Shown piece by piece: positions 53,657 through 62,853 of a stretch of DNA of 64,000 bases. The notes beneath the pieces were generated by a model, which was given only the letters and a program-made list of their open reading frames with translations, searched no databases and was not told the origin of the DNA. Positions within the stretch are counted from its first letter, which is position 1, and the number at the start of each line of letters is the position of its first letter. Made by a program: the position numbers and the translations under genes. This DNA is from Alphaproteobacteria bacterium (lineage in GTDB: Bacteria > Pseudomonadota > Alphaproteobacteria > Rhizobiales > Hyphomicrobiaceae): contig JAHJQI010000201.1 in NCBI GenBank assembly GCA_018819265.1, positions 1 through 64,000 of the forward strand. The letters run 5' to 3'.

Positions 53657-54301
53657 ATGGCAACCGAGACTTTCGAGCTCGAAGCTGTCGCGCGTGAACG
53701 TGTCGGTAAGGGGGCCGCACGTCAGGTACGCCGCGAGGGCCGGGTTCCCGCCGTGATCTACGGCGGAAAGCAGGAACCAGAATCCATCTCCCTGAACTAT
53801 AACGATGTCTGGAGGATGTACATCAAGGGCCAGTTCATGGCCAAGGTGATCACGCTGAAGGTCGACGGCAAGGAACATCTTGTCGTCTCGCGTGACGTTC
53901 AGGTGCATCCGGTCAAGGACACACCGGTCCACATCGACTTCCTGCGCATCGCCAAGGGCGACCGCGTGCGCGTGCACATCCCGGTCAAGTTCAAGAACGA
54001 AGCCTCCTGCCCGGGCCTCAAGCGCGGCGGCGTTCTCAACATCGTCCGGCACGATGTCGAGGTGTGGTCGCCACCCGCCAGCATCCCTGACGTGTTCGAG
54101 ATCGACCTTGCCAAGGTCGAAATCGGCGAGTCGATCCACGTCTCGGCCATTGCCATGGCTGAAGGCGTCGCTCCGGTTATCGAAGACCGCGATTTCACCA
54201 TCGCGACCATTGTCGGCCGCGGCCCGGCCGGCGGTGCCGATGAAGAAGATGCCGAAGGTGGTGGTGAAGCAGCCGCCGCCAAAGACAAAGACGGCAATTA
54301 A
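53657..54301 (+). CDS. rplY: 50S ribosomal protein L25 (Ctc form)
   Basis: A 214-residue 5S rRNA-binding protein of the long TL5/Ctc type. It begins ATETFELEAVARERVGKGAA, then RREGRVPAVIYGGKQEPESI. The second domain contains VHPVKDTPVHIDFLRIAKGD and ends in an acidic/Lys tail (EEDAEGGGEAAAAKDKDGN). The ATG at 53657 is preferred because GGAG lies about eleven bases upstream; an in-frame ATG 15 bases earlier has no site. The hairpin in its leader and the one behind it frame the gene as its own unit. Confidence 0.95.
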   Translation: MATETFELEAVARERVGKGAARQVRREGRVPAVIYGGKQEPESISLNYNDVWRMYIKGQFMAKVITLKVDGKEHLVVSRDVQVHPVKDTPVHIDFLRIAKGDRVRVHIPVKFKNEASCPGLKRGGVLNIVRHDVEVWSPPASIPDVFEIDLAKVEIGESIHVSAIAMAEGVAPVIEDRDFTIATIVGRGPAGGADEEDAEGGGEAAAAKDKDGN

Positions 54302-54347
54302 GTCCGAGGCGGCATAGACCTCAGGGTCTGTGCCCCGCCGCATCACC

Positions 54348-54382
54348 GGCCGCCTCAGTCACAACAACTGACTGGGGCGGCC
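54348..54382 (+). terminator. Strong hairpin between rplY and pth
   Basis: GGCCGCCTCAGTCA and TGACTGGGGCGGCC pair over 14 positions (one G-U), with a CAACAAC loop. GTTTGATT follows. The stem is stable enough for termination after rplY and lies 22 bases before pth. Confidence 0.75.
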
Positions 54383-54404
54383 GTTTGATTAGAGAGGCTC
54401 AGCC

Positions 54405-55187
54405 ATGAAGCTCATCGTCGGCCTTGGAAATCCCGGGCAGAAATACGAGCGCAACCGCCACAACGTCGGTTTCATGGCCGTCGACAGGATCGCGGACCGC
54501 CTCGAATTCGGACCCTACCGTCGCCGCTTTCAGGGCCTCATCGCCGAGGGTCGCATCGGCGAGCAGCGCGCGGTGATCCTGAAGCCCCAGACCTACATGA
54601 ACGAAGCCGGCCAGTCAGTCGGGGAAGCCGCCCGCTTCCTCAAGATCGACGAAGAGGACGTGATCGTTCTCTACGATGAAATCGACCTGTTTCCCGGCAA
54701 GCTGAAGGCCAAGCTCGGCGGCGGCAATGCCGGCCACAATGGATTGAAGTCGATCTCGGCGCATCTCGGCAACGACTATACACGCATCCGCATCGGCGTC
54801 GGTCATCCCGGGCGCAAGGAACTGGTCGCCGGCTACGTTCTCCACGACTTCTCAAGGTCGGACCAGGACTGGCTCGAACCGCTGCTGGAAGCCATCGCCA
54901 AGAGCGCCGTCCCGCTCGCCGAAGGCGATTTGGCGCGCTTCACCGCCGCCGTCGCGCGCGAGCTCGGTGGCGTGGACGAACCGGAACGAAAGAAACCGGC
55001 AAGACCGGCTGACCGGGAATCGTCCGCCGATAATGCGCCACCGGTGAAACCGCAACGCGGCCGGCCCCGCGGCGGTCATCCGGCCGGCGACCAGATCGCC
55101 AAACGCCAGAACGCCATCGCCGAGAACCTGCGCAAATGGATGGCGAGCCGGGAGGCCAAGCGCACCAAGGGGAATGACGATGGCTGA
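54405..55187 (+). CDS. pth: Peptidyl-tRNA hydrolase
   Basis: A 260-residue enzyme that frees tRNA from stalled peptidyl-tRNA. The catalytic text is [20 protein letters not shown] (with the active His), [40 protein letters not shown] and [20 protein letters not shown]. The core ends near residue 190; the remaining ~70 residues ([19 protein letters not shown] to SREAKRTKG) form a basic, low-complexity tail, common in rhizobial members. The 22-base gap after the hairpin suggests its own translation start. Confidence 0.95.
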   Translation: MKLIVGLGNPGQKYERNRHNVGFMAVDRIADRLEFGPYRRRFQGLIAEGRIGEQRAVILKPQTYMNEAGQSVGEAARFLKIDEEDVIVLYDEIDLFPGKLKAKLGGGNAGHNGLKSISAHLGNDYTRIRIGVGHPGRKELVAGYVLHDFSRSDQDWLEPLLEAIAKSAVPLAEGDLARFTAAVARELGGVDEPERKKPARPADRESSADNAPPVKPQRGRPRGGHPAGDQIAKRQNAIAENLRKWMASREAKRTKGNDDG

Positions 55188-55311
55188 TGCGGCGCCGGCC
55201 AGTCCGGTCCGGGCGCGACGATCGTGCGTGCGCCCGTTTGCCGATTGCCGCGTCTGCGGTGCCATTCTAACCCAACAGCCAGCCAATCAAGAACGATAAG
55301 GACACCGCCCC

Positions 55312-56409
55312 ATGGGCTTCAAATGCGGCATCGTCGGCCTGCCGAACGTCGGCAAATCGACGCTTTTCAACGCACTCACCCAGACTGCCGCGGCGGAAGC
55401 CGCCAACTATCCCTTCTGCACCATCGAACCCAACGTCGGCGAAGTGGGCGTGCCCGACGAGCGTCTCGAAAAGCTTGCGGCGATCGCCAAATCAAAGTCC
55501 ATCATCGCGACCCGCCTGACCTTCGTCGACATTGCCGGGCTTGTGCGCGGCGCCTCTCAGGGCGAAGGTCTCGGCAATCAGTTCCTCTCCCACATCCGCG
55601 AAGTCGACGCGATCGCCTATGTCCTGCGCTGCTTCGAAGACGGCGACATCACCCACGTCGAAGGCCGCATCGATCCGGTCGCGGATGCCGATACGGTCGA
55701 AACCGAACTCATGCTCGCCGATCTCGATTCGCTTGAGCGCCGCCGGACGGCGCTCGAAAAGAAGGCCAAGGGCGGCGACAAGGAATCGAAGGCGACGATG
55801 GCCGTCATCGACAAGGTTCTCCCCCTGCTTCGCGAGGGTCAGCCGGCACGCCGGGCGGACATTCCCGACGACGAACGCAAGACGTTCGAGATGTTGCAGC
55901 TGTTGACGGCGAAACCGGTGCTGTACGTCTGCAATGTCGACGAAGCCTCCGCCAGCGCGGGCAACGCGTTCTCCAAGGTGGTGGCCGAGCGCGCGGCTGC
56001 CGAAGGTGCCGAGTACGTCGTCATCTCCGCCAAGATCGAGTCCGAGCTTTCAGGCCTCGACGCCGAAGAGAGCCAGGCGTTCCTGGCCGAGATGGGGCTG
56101 GAGGAAGCCGGCCTCAACCGGCTCATCCGCTCCGGCTACAAGCTCCTCGATCTGGTCACCTATTTCACCGTCGGGCCAAAAGAAGCCCGCGCATGGACCA
56201 TCGAATCGGGAACCAAGGCTCCGCAGGCCGCCGGCGTCATCCACACCGACTTCGAGAAGGGCTTCATCCGCGCCGAAACCATCGGCTACAGCGACTACGT
56301 CACCCTTGGCGGGGAAACCGGCGCCAAGGAGGCCGGCAAGATGCGCCTCGAAGGCAAGGAGTACGTCGTCAAGGACGGCGACGTCATGCACTTCCGCTTC
56401 GCCAACTGA
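55312..56409 (+). CDS. ychF: Redox-regulated ATPase YchF
   Basis: A 365-residue OBG-family P-loop protein that prefers ATP. It has GIVGLPNVGKSTLFNALTQT, NYPFCTIEPNVGEVGVPDER (G2), FVDIAGLVRGASQGEGLGNQ (G3) and YVCNVDEASA (in place of NKxD). The C-terminal TGS domain is recognisable at KLLDLVTYFTVGPKEARAWT and EGKEYVVKDGDVMHFRFAN. It is a common neighbour of pth in alphaproteobacteria. Confidence 0.97.
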   Translation: MGFKCGIVGLPNVGKSTLFNALTQTAAAEAANYPFCTIEPNVGEVGVPDERLEKLAAIAKSKSIIATRLTFVDIAGLVRGASQGEGLGNQFLSHIREVDAIAYVLRCFEDGDITHVEGRIDPVADADTVETELMLADLDSLERRRTALEKKAKGGDKESKATMAVIDKVLPLLREGQPARRADIPDDERKTFEMLQLLTAKPVLYVCNVDEASASAGNAFSKVVAERAAAEGAEYVVISAKIESELSGLDAEESQAFLAEMGLEEAGLNRLIRSGYKLLDLVTYFTVGPKEARAWTIESGTKAPQAAGVIHTDFEKGFIRAETIGYSDYVTLGGETGAKEAGKMRLEGKEYVVKDGDVMHFRFAN

Positions 56410-56538
56410 GGTGTGCTGCCGTCCGCCAAAGATGTCTGCCAACCGCCGCCAGCCGGCAGCCACGAGGCCGGGTTGCCGCAGAACCGGATTCCGGCCATAA
56501 CCCGCTCAACTTTTTCGCCGCACATAGGAGAACCCCAC

Positions 56539-57150
56539 GTGTTGCGCACCGCACTGACCTGTCTCGCATTCGCCCTGTCGCTGGGCCTGGCTTCTTGTGC
56601 CAACGAGCCGCAGATCTCGCATACGCCGGAAAAGGCCGAAGAGGCCGGCACGGCTCCGGTGACGGGAAACGATCCCGAGAATACGCTCGTCATCGAGACC
56701 AAGGATGGCAAGGTGCTGATCGGCCTGCGTCCGGATCTCGCCCCCAACCACGTCGCCCGCATCAAGCAGCTGGCCCGCGAGGGTTTCTATAACGGCGTCG
56801 TCTTCCACCGTGTCATTCCCGGCTTCATGGCCCAGACCGGCGACCCGACGGGGACCGGGGCCGGCGGCTCGAAATACCCCGATCTGCAGGCCGAGTTCAA
56901 TCCGGCCGCCTTCGAGCGCGGGACCCTTGGAGCGGCCCGCAGCCAGAGCCCGGACTCGGCCAACTCGCAGTTCTTCATCACCTTTACCCGCGTACCCCAC
57001 CTCAACGGACAATACACCGTGTTCGGCAAGGTCACCGAGGGCATGCAGCACATCGATGCCGTGAAAAAGGGCACCGAAAGCAACAACGGCCAGGTCGACA
57101 ATCCCGACAAGATGCTGAAGGTCTACGTCCTCGCCGACGCCAAGACCTGA
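56539..57150 (+). CDS. Lipoprotein peptidyl-prolyl isomerase (cyclophilin)
   Basis: A 203-residue cyclophilin with a lipobox (LALGLASC-like: SLGLASCANE). The GTG start at 56539 has AGGAG upstream and gives a short signal peptide. The cyclophilin core reads [60 protein letters not shown] and TVFGKVTEGMQHIDAVKKG, with the catalytic Arg in FHRVI. It would act in the periplasm or at the outer membrane as a folding helper. Confidence 0.93.
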   Translation: MLRTALTCLAFALSLGLASCANEPQISHTPEKAEEAGTAPVTGNDPENTLVIETKDGKVLIGLRPDLAPNHVARIKQLAREGFYNGVVFHRVIPGFMAQTGDPTGTGAGGSKYPDLQAEFNPAAFERGTLGAARSQSPDSANSQFFITFTRVPHLNGQYTVFGKVTEGMQHIDAVKKGTESNNGQVDNPDKMLKVYVLADAKT

Positions 57151-57210
57151 CAACATCATAATCTTCGGACACCCGCCAGACACCCCAACACGAACCAAGG
57201 AGAAGCCGCG

Positions 57211-57684
57211 ATGGCCGACTTCAAGGATCCAGAAAACACCCTCGTCATTGAAACCACAAAAGGCCGCGTCGTCATCGAGATGCTGCCCGACCACGCCCCC
57301 AAGCACGTCGAGCGGATCAAGCAACTCGCCCGCGAGGGCTTCTATGACGGCATCGCCTTTCACCGCGTCATCGAAGGCTTCATGGCCCAGACCGGTTGCC
57401 CGAAAGGCACCGGCACGGGCGGCTCCGACTATCCCAACCTGCCCGCCGAATTCAACGATGAAGCGCATGTGCGCGGCGTCTGCTCGATGGCGCGGGCCAC
57501 GCCACCGAATTCCGCCAACTCGCAGTTCTTCATCTGTTTCGGCGATGCTTCGTTCCTCGACGGCCAGTACACCGCCTGGGGAAAGGTCATCGAGGGGATG
57601 GACAACGTCGACAAGATCAAGCGCGGCGAGCCCGTCCGCGATCCCGACCGCATGGTCTCGATGAAGGTTGCCGCCGACCTTTGA
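57211..57684 (+). CDS. ppiB: Cytoplasmic peptidyl-prolyl isomerase (cyclophilin)
   Basis: A 157-residue cyclophilin with no signal peptide: [60 protein letters not shown] and [19 protein letters not shown]. It is closely related to the lipoprotein cyclophilin 60 bases upstream and probably arose by duplication. A purine-rich AAGGAG lies upstream of the ATG. Confidence 0.95.
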   Translation: MADFKDPENTLVIETTKGRVVIEMLPDHAPKHVERIKQLAREGFYDGIAFHRVIEGFMAQTGCPKGTGTGGSDYPNLPAEFNDEAHVRGVCSMARATPPNSANSQFFICFGDASFLDGQYTAWGKVIEGMDNVDKIKRGEPVRDPDRMVSMKVAADL

Positions 57685-57737
57685 GCGTTCCACTGCGCGT
57701 CAGCGGCACAATGACAGCTTGGTCAAAGGAACGCGAA

Positions 57738-58127
57738 GTGCCGCAAACACACCGCACCACTCCAATCGCAATCGCCGTCGCCGGATTGCTCGGCGCCGGT
57801 GGTGTGGCGCTCGCGGCAGCCGCCGCCCATGTCGCGGCCGGCGATGCTGTGCGCGCGGCAGCCGAGATCGCCATGGTGCACGCGGCGGCATCGATCGCCA
57901 TTGTCGCCTACGCGAGCCACTCCAGATCGCCTGCGGCATGGCGCGGAATCGCAGCCGCCATGCTCCTCGGCGCCGGGCTGTTCTCGACAACCGTCGGCCT
58001 TGGGGCCTTGGCCGATTTGAGGCCCTTGCCGATGCTCGCTCCGATCGGCGGCTCATTGACCATTATCGCCTGGATCGGCGTCGCAATCGCCGGCGTCATC
58101 GAGGCGATTTCGCCCGGGACCCGATGA
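57738..58127 (+). CDS. DUF423 family membrane protein
   Basis: A 129-residue protein with four hydrophobic helices ([60 protein letters not shown] and [20 protein letters not shown]). The family is small, widespread and uncharacterised. The GTG start has AAAGGA seven bases before it and fits the family length; a TTG at 57681 that overlaps the cyclophilin stop would add 19 residues without a membrane role. The stop overlaps the queA start (ATGA). Confidence 0.85.
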   Translation: MPQTHRTTPIAIAVAGLLGAGGVALAAAAAHVAAGDAVRAAAEIAMVHAAASIAIVAYASHSRSPAAWRGIAAAMLLGAGLFSTTVGLGALADLRPLPMLAPIGGSLTIIAWIGVAIAGVIEAISPGTR

Positions 58128-59209
58128 AGACCGACCTGTTCGATTTCGAGTTGCCGGAAGACCTGATCGCGCTGCGTCCGGTCTTCCCCCGCGACGCCGC
58201 CCGCATGCTGGTCGTGCGGCCGGGCGGTGATCCTGAACTGACCGACGGCTGCGTGCGCGAACTCGCTGATCTTCTCGAACCCGGCGATTGCCTGGTGTTC
58301 AACGACACCCGCGTCATCTCTGCCGCCTTGACCGGAGTCCGGACGCGCGGGGAGAACGTCGCGCGCATCGATTGCAACCTGCACAAGCGCCTTGATGGCA
58401 ATCGCTGGCGGGCTTTTGCCCGCCCGGGAAAGCGCCTCGCCGTCGGCGAACGTATCCGCTTCGGGAAAGCCGGCACGAGTTGCCTGCCGGGAGCGCTCGA
58501 AGCGACCGTCGAGGAGAAGGAGGGCGGTGAAGTCACGCTATCGTTCGACATCTCGGGGCCCGACCTCGACGCCGCCATCGCCGCCGCCGGCGTCATGCCG
58601 CTGCCGCCTTACATTGCCGCCCGTCGCCCGGCCGACGCAGATGACGATGCCGCCTATCAAACGGTCTATGCGCGCACTGACGGCGCCGTCGCCGCCCCCA
58701 CCGCAGGTCTGCATTTCACGGACGCCCTGTTCGCCGGTCTCGCCCGGCGCAAAGTCGCCCATGCGTTCGTCACCCTGCACGTCGGAGCCGGCACATTCCT
58801 GCCCGTCAAGGCCGACGATACCGACCTGCACCGCATGCACGCCGAGTGGGGAACGATTGTGCCGGAAACGGCCGAGGCGCTCAACGCCACGCGCGCGGCG
58901 GGCGGCCGCATCGTGGCGGTCGGCACCACCTCGTTGCGGCTATTGGAAAGCGCGGCGAACGACGACGGCACGATCCCAAGCTGGACTGGCGACACCGACA
59001 TCTTCATCACGCCGGGCTATCGCTTCAAAGCCGTCGACGCCTTGATGACGAACTTCCACCTGCCGCGTTCGACCTTGTTCATGCTGGTCTCGGCATTTGC
59101 GGGACTGGAGACGATGCAGCGGGCCTACCGCCACGCCATCGATGCGCGCTACCGTTTCTATTCCTACGGCGACAGTTCGCTGCTGTTTCGATCAGGCGCC
59201 GCGGCTTAG
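58124..59209 (+). CDS. queA: S-adenosylmethionine:tRNA ribosyltransferase-isomerase
   Basis: A 361-residue enzyme that adds the ribosyl unit of SAM during queuosine synthesis in tRNA. It starts [20 protein letters not shown], then [55 protein letters not shown] and [20 protein letters not shown]. It overlaps the DUF423 gene by four bases. Its 3' end overlaps the convergent galU gene by 18 bases. Confidence 0.96.
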   Translation: MKTDLFDFELPEDLIALRPVFPRDAARMLVVRPGGDPELTDGCVRELADLLEPGDCLVFNDTRVISAALTGVRTRGENVARIDCNLHKRLDGNRWRAFARPGKRLAVGERIRFGKAGTSCLPGALEATVEEKEGGEVTLSFDISGPDLDAAIAAAGVMPLPPYIAARRPADADDDAAYQTVYARTDGAVAAPTAGLHFTDALFAGLARRKVAHAFVTLHVGAGTFLPVKADDTDLHRMHAEWGTIVPETAEALNATRAAGGRIVAVGTTSLRLLESAANDDGTIPSWTGDTDIFITPGYRFKAVDALMTNFHLPRSTLFMLVSAFAGLETMQRAYRHAIDARYRFYSYGDSSLLFRSGAAA

Positions 59210-60088
59210 CATTCGGCCGAGTTCTGCACGGAAGGGTTCGCCAAGGTCGTCACGCGTCAAGCCGTAAGCGACGTTGGCCATCAGGAAGCCGAGCTTCGAT
59301 CCGCAATCGTAGAGTTCACCTTCGAAGCGGACTGCGTGGAACTTCTGATCGCGCCGCTCGAGAAGACCAAGCATCGCGTCCGTCAGCTGGATTTCATTGC
59401 CGGCTCCGGGTTTCTGTTTTTCGAGAAGTTCGAAAATCTCCGGCTGCAGGATGTAGCGGCCGGTGATGTGCAGGTTCGATGGCGCATCGGCGGGTTTGGG
59501 CTTCTCCACCATCGTCGTGATCTCGCTTACATCCTTCTCCAGGTCGTCCACCCCGACGATGCCGTAGTTCTGCGTCTGGTCTTCGGGCACCGGAGACACC
59601 GCGATCAGGTTGCCGCCGACCTCCTCGTAGGCCTTCATCATCTTGGACAGACACGGTTGCGACGAAAAATGCAGCATGTCGGGGAGCAGCAGCGCGAAGG
59701 GCTCGTTGCCGACGATGTCGCGTGCGCACCACACCGCGTGGCCGAGTCCCTGCGCCGACTGCTGGCGCGTGAAACTGGTCTGGCCCGCGCTCGGCAGATC
59801 CTGCTGCAGGCTTGCGAGTTCCTTCGACTTGCCGCGTTCGGCCAAGGTGCGCTCCAATTCGAACTGGCGGTCGAAGTGGTCCTCGATGACCCCCTTGTTG
59901 CGACCCGTAACGAAGACGAAATGCTCGATGCCCGCAGCCCGCGCCTCATCGACGACATGCTGGATCACGGGCCGGTCGACGACGGTGAGCATCTCTTTCG
60001 GCATGGCCTTGGTGGCCGGAAGGAAGCGCGTGCCGAGACCGGCAACGGGAAACACGGCCTTGCGAATGCGGGCGGGAACTTTTGGCAT
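59192..60088 (-). CDS. galU: UTP-glucose-1-phosphate uridylyltransferase
   Basis: A 298-residue enzyme that makes UDP-glucose. The signature is [20 protein letters not shown], with [59 protein letters not shown] and [20 protein letters not shown]. The start [13 protein letters not shown] fits the family; the frame is open 25 codons upstream. It is divergent from galE across about 300 bases, so both may answer to shared signals and feed the exopolysaccharide locus. Confidence 0.96.
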   Translation of the reverse strand: MPKVPARIRKAVFPVAGLGTRFLPATKAMPKEMLTVVDRPVIQHVVDEARAAGIEHFVFVTGRNKGVIEDHFDRQFELERTLAERGKSKELASLQQDLPSAGQTSFTRQQSAQGLGHAVWCARDIVGNEPFALLLPDMLHFSSQPCLSKMMKAYEEVGGNLIAVSPVPEDQTQNYGIVGVDDLEKDVSEITTMVEKPKPADAPSNLHITGRYILQPEIFELLEKQKPGAGNEIQLTDAMLGLLERRDQKFHAVRFEGELYDCGSKLGFLMANVAYGLTRDDLGEPFRAELGRMLSRGA

Positions 60089-60390
60089 GAAGATGGTAAC
60101 CTTCCGTTTTCTGCCGTCAATTAGAGCGGCGCATACGAGACAAGCGCCAATCTCGTCAATCAATCCTTAATGCGATGCCCGACAACGGGAGCGATATTGT
60201 CGTTTGGTTTACGCTCAAACCAAGGCTACCAATTGGGGAGGCCTGACAGGCAGCAAGCGGGCCCGTTCTGGTATGGTTCTTGAACGCGTCGGCATTCAGA
60301 AACGGTGGCGCTTCAGCCTGCGCGCACGAGTTGCGCGCCGGTTGCGAAGCGCCGTCAACGGCCAAATCTCGATCAGGGACGTTACAACTC
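60089..60390 (+). other. Divergent region between galU and galE
   Basis: These 302 bases hold no recognisable gene, and the frame upstream of galE has no homology-like text. The region should hold both promoters. Confidence 0.4.
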
Positions 60391-61383
60391 ATGACCATCC
60401 TCGTAACCGGCGGTGCCGGCTATATCGGCAGCCACATGGTGCTGGAGCTTCGCGACGCAGGCGAAGACGTCGTCGTGCTCGACAACCTGTCGACCGGCTT
60501 CGCGTGGGCTATCCCCGACGATGTGCGCCTTGTTGTCGGAGACGTCGGCGATGAGGCCCTGGTCCAGCGCGTGATCGCCGAACACCACGTTGACGCAATC
60601 ATCCACTTCGCTGGCTCCATCATCGTTCCGGAATCGGTCGAAAATCCGCTTCTCTACTATCGCAACAACACCTCAAACACGCGCAACCTGATCGAATGCG
60701 CGGTGGCCGGAGGGGTCAGGAACTTCATCTTTTCCTCGACCGCCGCCGTCTATGGCAATCCCGAGGAAAACCCCGTTTCAGAGACCGCGCGCCTGCAGCC
60801 CGTCTCGCCTTACGGCTGGTCGAAACTGATGAGCGAACAGATGCTCGCCGATACGGCTGCGGCCCATGCCTTCAACTACGTCGCGCTGCGCTACTTCAAC
60901 GTCGCCGGTGCCGACCCGCAAGGGCGCACGGGACAGTCAACCCCTAACGCGACACACCTGATCAAGGTTGCTTGCGAGACGGCCCTTGGGCGCCGTGCCG
61001 CCATGCAGGTGTTCGGCACCGACTACCCGACCCGGGATGGCACCTGCATCCGCGACTACATCCACGTCAAGGATCTCGCCATGGCCCACATGGTTGCCCT
61101 CGGCTACCTGCGCAAAGGCGGCAAGTCGGACGTATTCAATTGCGGCTATTCGCAAGGCTTTTCGGTGTCCGAGGTCGTCTTAGCGGTCAAAAAGGTCAGC
61201 GGCATCAATTTCGAAGCCCGCTTGGCGGAGCGTCGTGCGGGCGATCCCGCGGCAATCGTCGCCGCATCCGACAAGATCCGCGCGCGGTTGCAATGGCTGC
61301 CTGCACATGACGACCTCGAGGGGATCGTCCGCAATGCGCTCGACTGGGAAGAGCGGCTGTCGCGCATGAAAGAAGCCTGCTGA
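60391..61383 (+). CDS. galE: UDP-glucose 4-epimerase
   Basis: A 330-residue SDR that interconverts UDP-glucose and UDP-galactose. It has MTILVTGGAGYIGSHMVLEL, VVLDNLSTGFAWAIP, IIHFAGSIIVPESVENPLLY, then SSTAAVYGNPEENPVSETAR and PYGWSKLMSEQMLADTAAAH (Tyr-x3-Lys). ALRYFNVAGADPQGRTGQST and DYPTRDGTCIRDYIHVKDLA complete the family pattern. The start MTILVTGG is preceded by a modest site. It should supply galactose for the exopolysaccharide. Confidence 0.96.
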   Translation: MTILVTGGAGYIGSHMVLELRDAGEDVVVLDNLSTGFAWAIPDDVRLVVGDVGDEALVQRVIAEHHVDAIIHFAGSIIVPESVENPLLYYRNNTSNTRNLIECAVAGGVRNFIFSSTAAVYGNPEENPVSETARLQPVSPYGWSKLMSEQMLADTAAAHAFNYVALRYFNVAGADPQGRTGQSTPNATHLIKVACETALGRRAAMQVFGTDYPTRDGTCIRDYIHVKDLAMAHMVALGYLRKGGKSDVFNCGYSQGFSVSEVVLAVKKVSGINFEARLAERRAGDPAAIVAASDKIRARLQWLPAHDDLEGIVRNALDWEERLSRMKEAC

Positions 61384-61485
61384 GCCGCGGAAAGAACCGA
61401 AGTTCCGTGACGTTGCGCCGCATTATGGCCTTGAATTCCTTGGTTATCTGATCTCTCATTGCAGCGGGAACCAAAGGACAAACTC

Positions 61486-62754
61486 TTGGCAGCGGGCGCA
61501 GCGCGAAAACGGAGCGATCCTTGGGCGGGCGGCTTCACCATCATGATGCTCGCCGTTGCATTCATCCAGGCGATCAGCACGGCCGAGCGCCTGCACGCCG
61601 AACAAAGCCAGCCCTTCGCCGAATTCATCGAAAGCCTTTGGCCAGAGGCTCGCGACAAATTCGAGGTCTCGCGCGCCACATTCGATCGGGCGACCAAGAA
61701 CCTGAAACCCGACCTGTCGCTTCCCGATCTGGCGCTGGATGGCAAGCCGCTCACGGTCCGGCAGGCCGAATTCACCCGCGCGCCATCCGAGTACCTCGAT
61801 TCCGCCTACCTGGGGCGGCTGGCGCAGACCGGTCGCGGGCTTGCCGCGAAATACAAATCCGAGCTCGCTGAAATCGAAACCCGCTTCGGTGTCCAAAGCG
61901 CAATCATGCTGGCGATCTTCGGGCGCGAAACCGCGTTCGGCGCCTATACCCCCGAGCACGACGCGATTCGCGCGCTCGCGACGCAGGCGTGGACCGGCCG
62001 GCGCAGGGAGCGGTTCCGGGACGAATTTCTCTATGCTTTGAAGCTGCTCGAAAAGGGCGTGCCGCGTGACAAGATGCGCTCGTCCTGGGCCGGCGCCATG
62101 GGGCTGACCCAGTTCCTGCCCTCCGAATTCTTCGCCCATGTCCACGATTTCGGCGGTGACGGCTACGCGGACTTGTTCGATTCGGTGCCAGATGCACTCG
62201 CATCCGCTGCCCGCCAGCTGAAAAACCACGGTTGGAAGAGCGATCTCGAGTGGGGCTATGAAGTCGTGATCCCGCAGTCGGCCGATTGTGCGATGGAAGG
62301 CCCCGCCGGCTCCATGACTTTCGCCCAATGGATCGAGAAGGGCTTCAAGCGCGTGGGCGGCAAACCCTGGCCGGCCGGTCTCGACAGCGTCGAGGCCTAC
62401 CTGATGTCGCCGGCCGGCGCCCACGGCCCATCGTTCCTTGTCACCGACAACTTCAAGGCGATCCGCGAATACAATACCTCCGACCTCTATGCGACGTTCA
62501 TCGGCAATCTCGCCGATCGCATCCGCGGCGGCGCTGATTTCCAGACACCCTGGAAATCCATCGGGCCGCAGAAAACCGCGATCATCCGCGCCGTCCAGGA
62601 GGGGCTGAAGGCGCGTGGTCATCCAATCACGGTGATCGACGGCTTTATCGGTTCGAATACGCGTCGCGAGGCAGGCCAGTTCCAGCGCACAACTGGAATG
62701 AAGGTCGATTGCTGGCCCTCGGAAGAATTGGTGCGAAAACTCAATGGGGGTTGA
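61486..62754 (+). CDS. Lytic murein transglycosylase (MltB type)
   Basis: A 422-residue exported enzyme that cleaves peptidoglycan. The start is TTG with AAAGGA seven bases upstream; it gives a signal region FTIMMLAVAFIQAISTAERL. The SLT/MltB domain has the catalytic Glu in MLAIFGRETAFGAYTPEHDA, then MRSSWAGAMGLTQFLPSEFF. The C-terminal ~60 residues are a peptidoglycan-binding domain (VQEGLKARGHPITVIDGFIG, REAGQFQRTTGMKVD). The upstream galE gene ends 102 bases before. Confidence 0.92.
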   Translation: MAAGAARKRSDPWAGGFTIMMLAVAFIQAISTAERLHAEQSQPFAEFIESLWPEARDKFEVSRATFDRATKNLKPDLSLPDLALDGKPLTVRQAEFTRAPSEYLDSAYLGRLAQTGRGLAAKYKSELAEIETRFGVQSAIMLAIFGRETAFGAYTPEHDAIRALATQAWTGRRRERFRDEFLYALKLLEKGVPRDKMRSSWAGAMGLTQFLPSEFFAHVHDFGGDGYADLFDSVPDALASAARQLKNHGWKSDLEWGYEVVIPQSADCAMEGPAGSMTFAQWIEKGFKRVGGKPWPAGLDSVEAYLMSPAGAHGPSFLVTDNFKAIREYNTSDLYATFIGNLADRIRGGADFQTPWKSIGPQKTAIIRAVQEGLKARGHPITVIDGFIGSNTRREAGQFQRTTGMKVDCWPSEELVRKLNGG

Positions 62755-62853
62755 GCAATGCGCCCCGTAGCGCTGTGCCGGCGTGCGATTATGCTATAAA
62801 CCCACGGCGGTTCATTCTGCTCAAGACTTCGGAACGAAAACGGAATACGGCCC

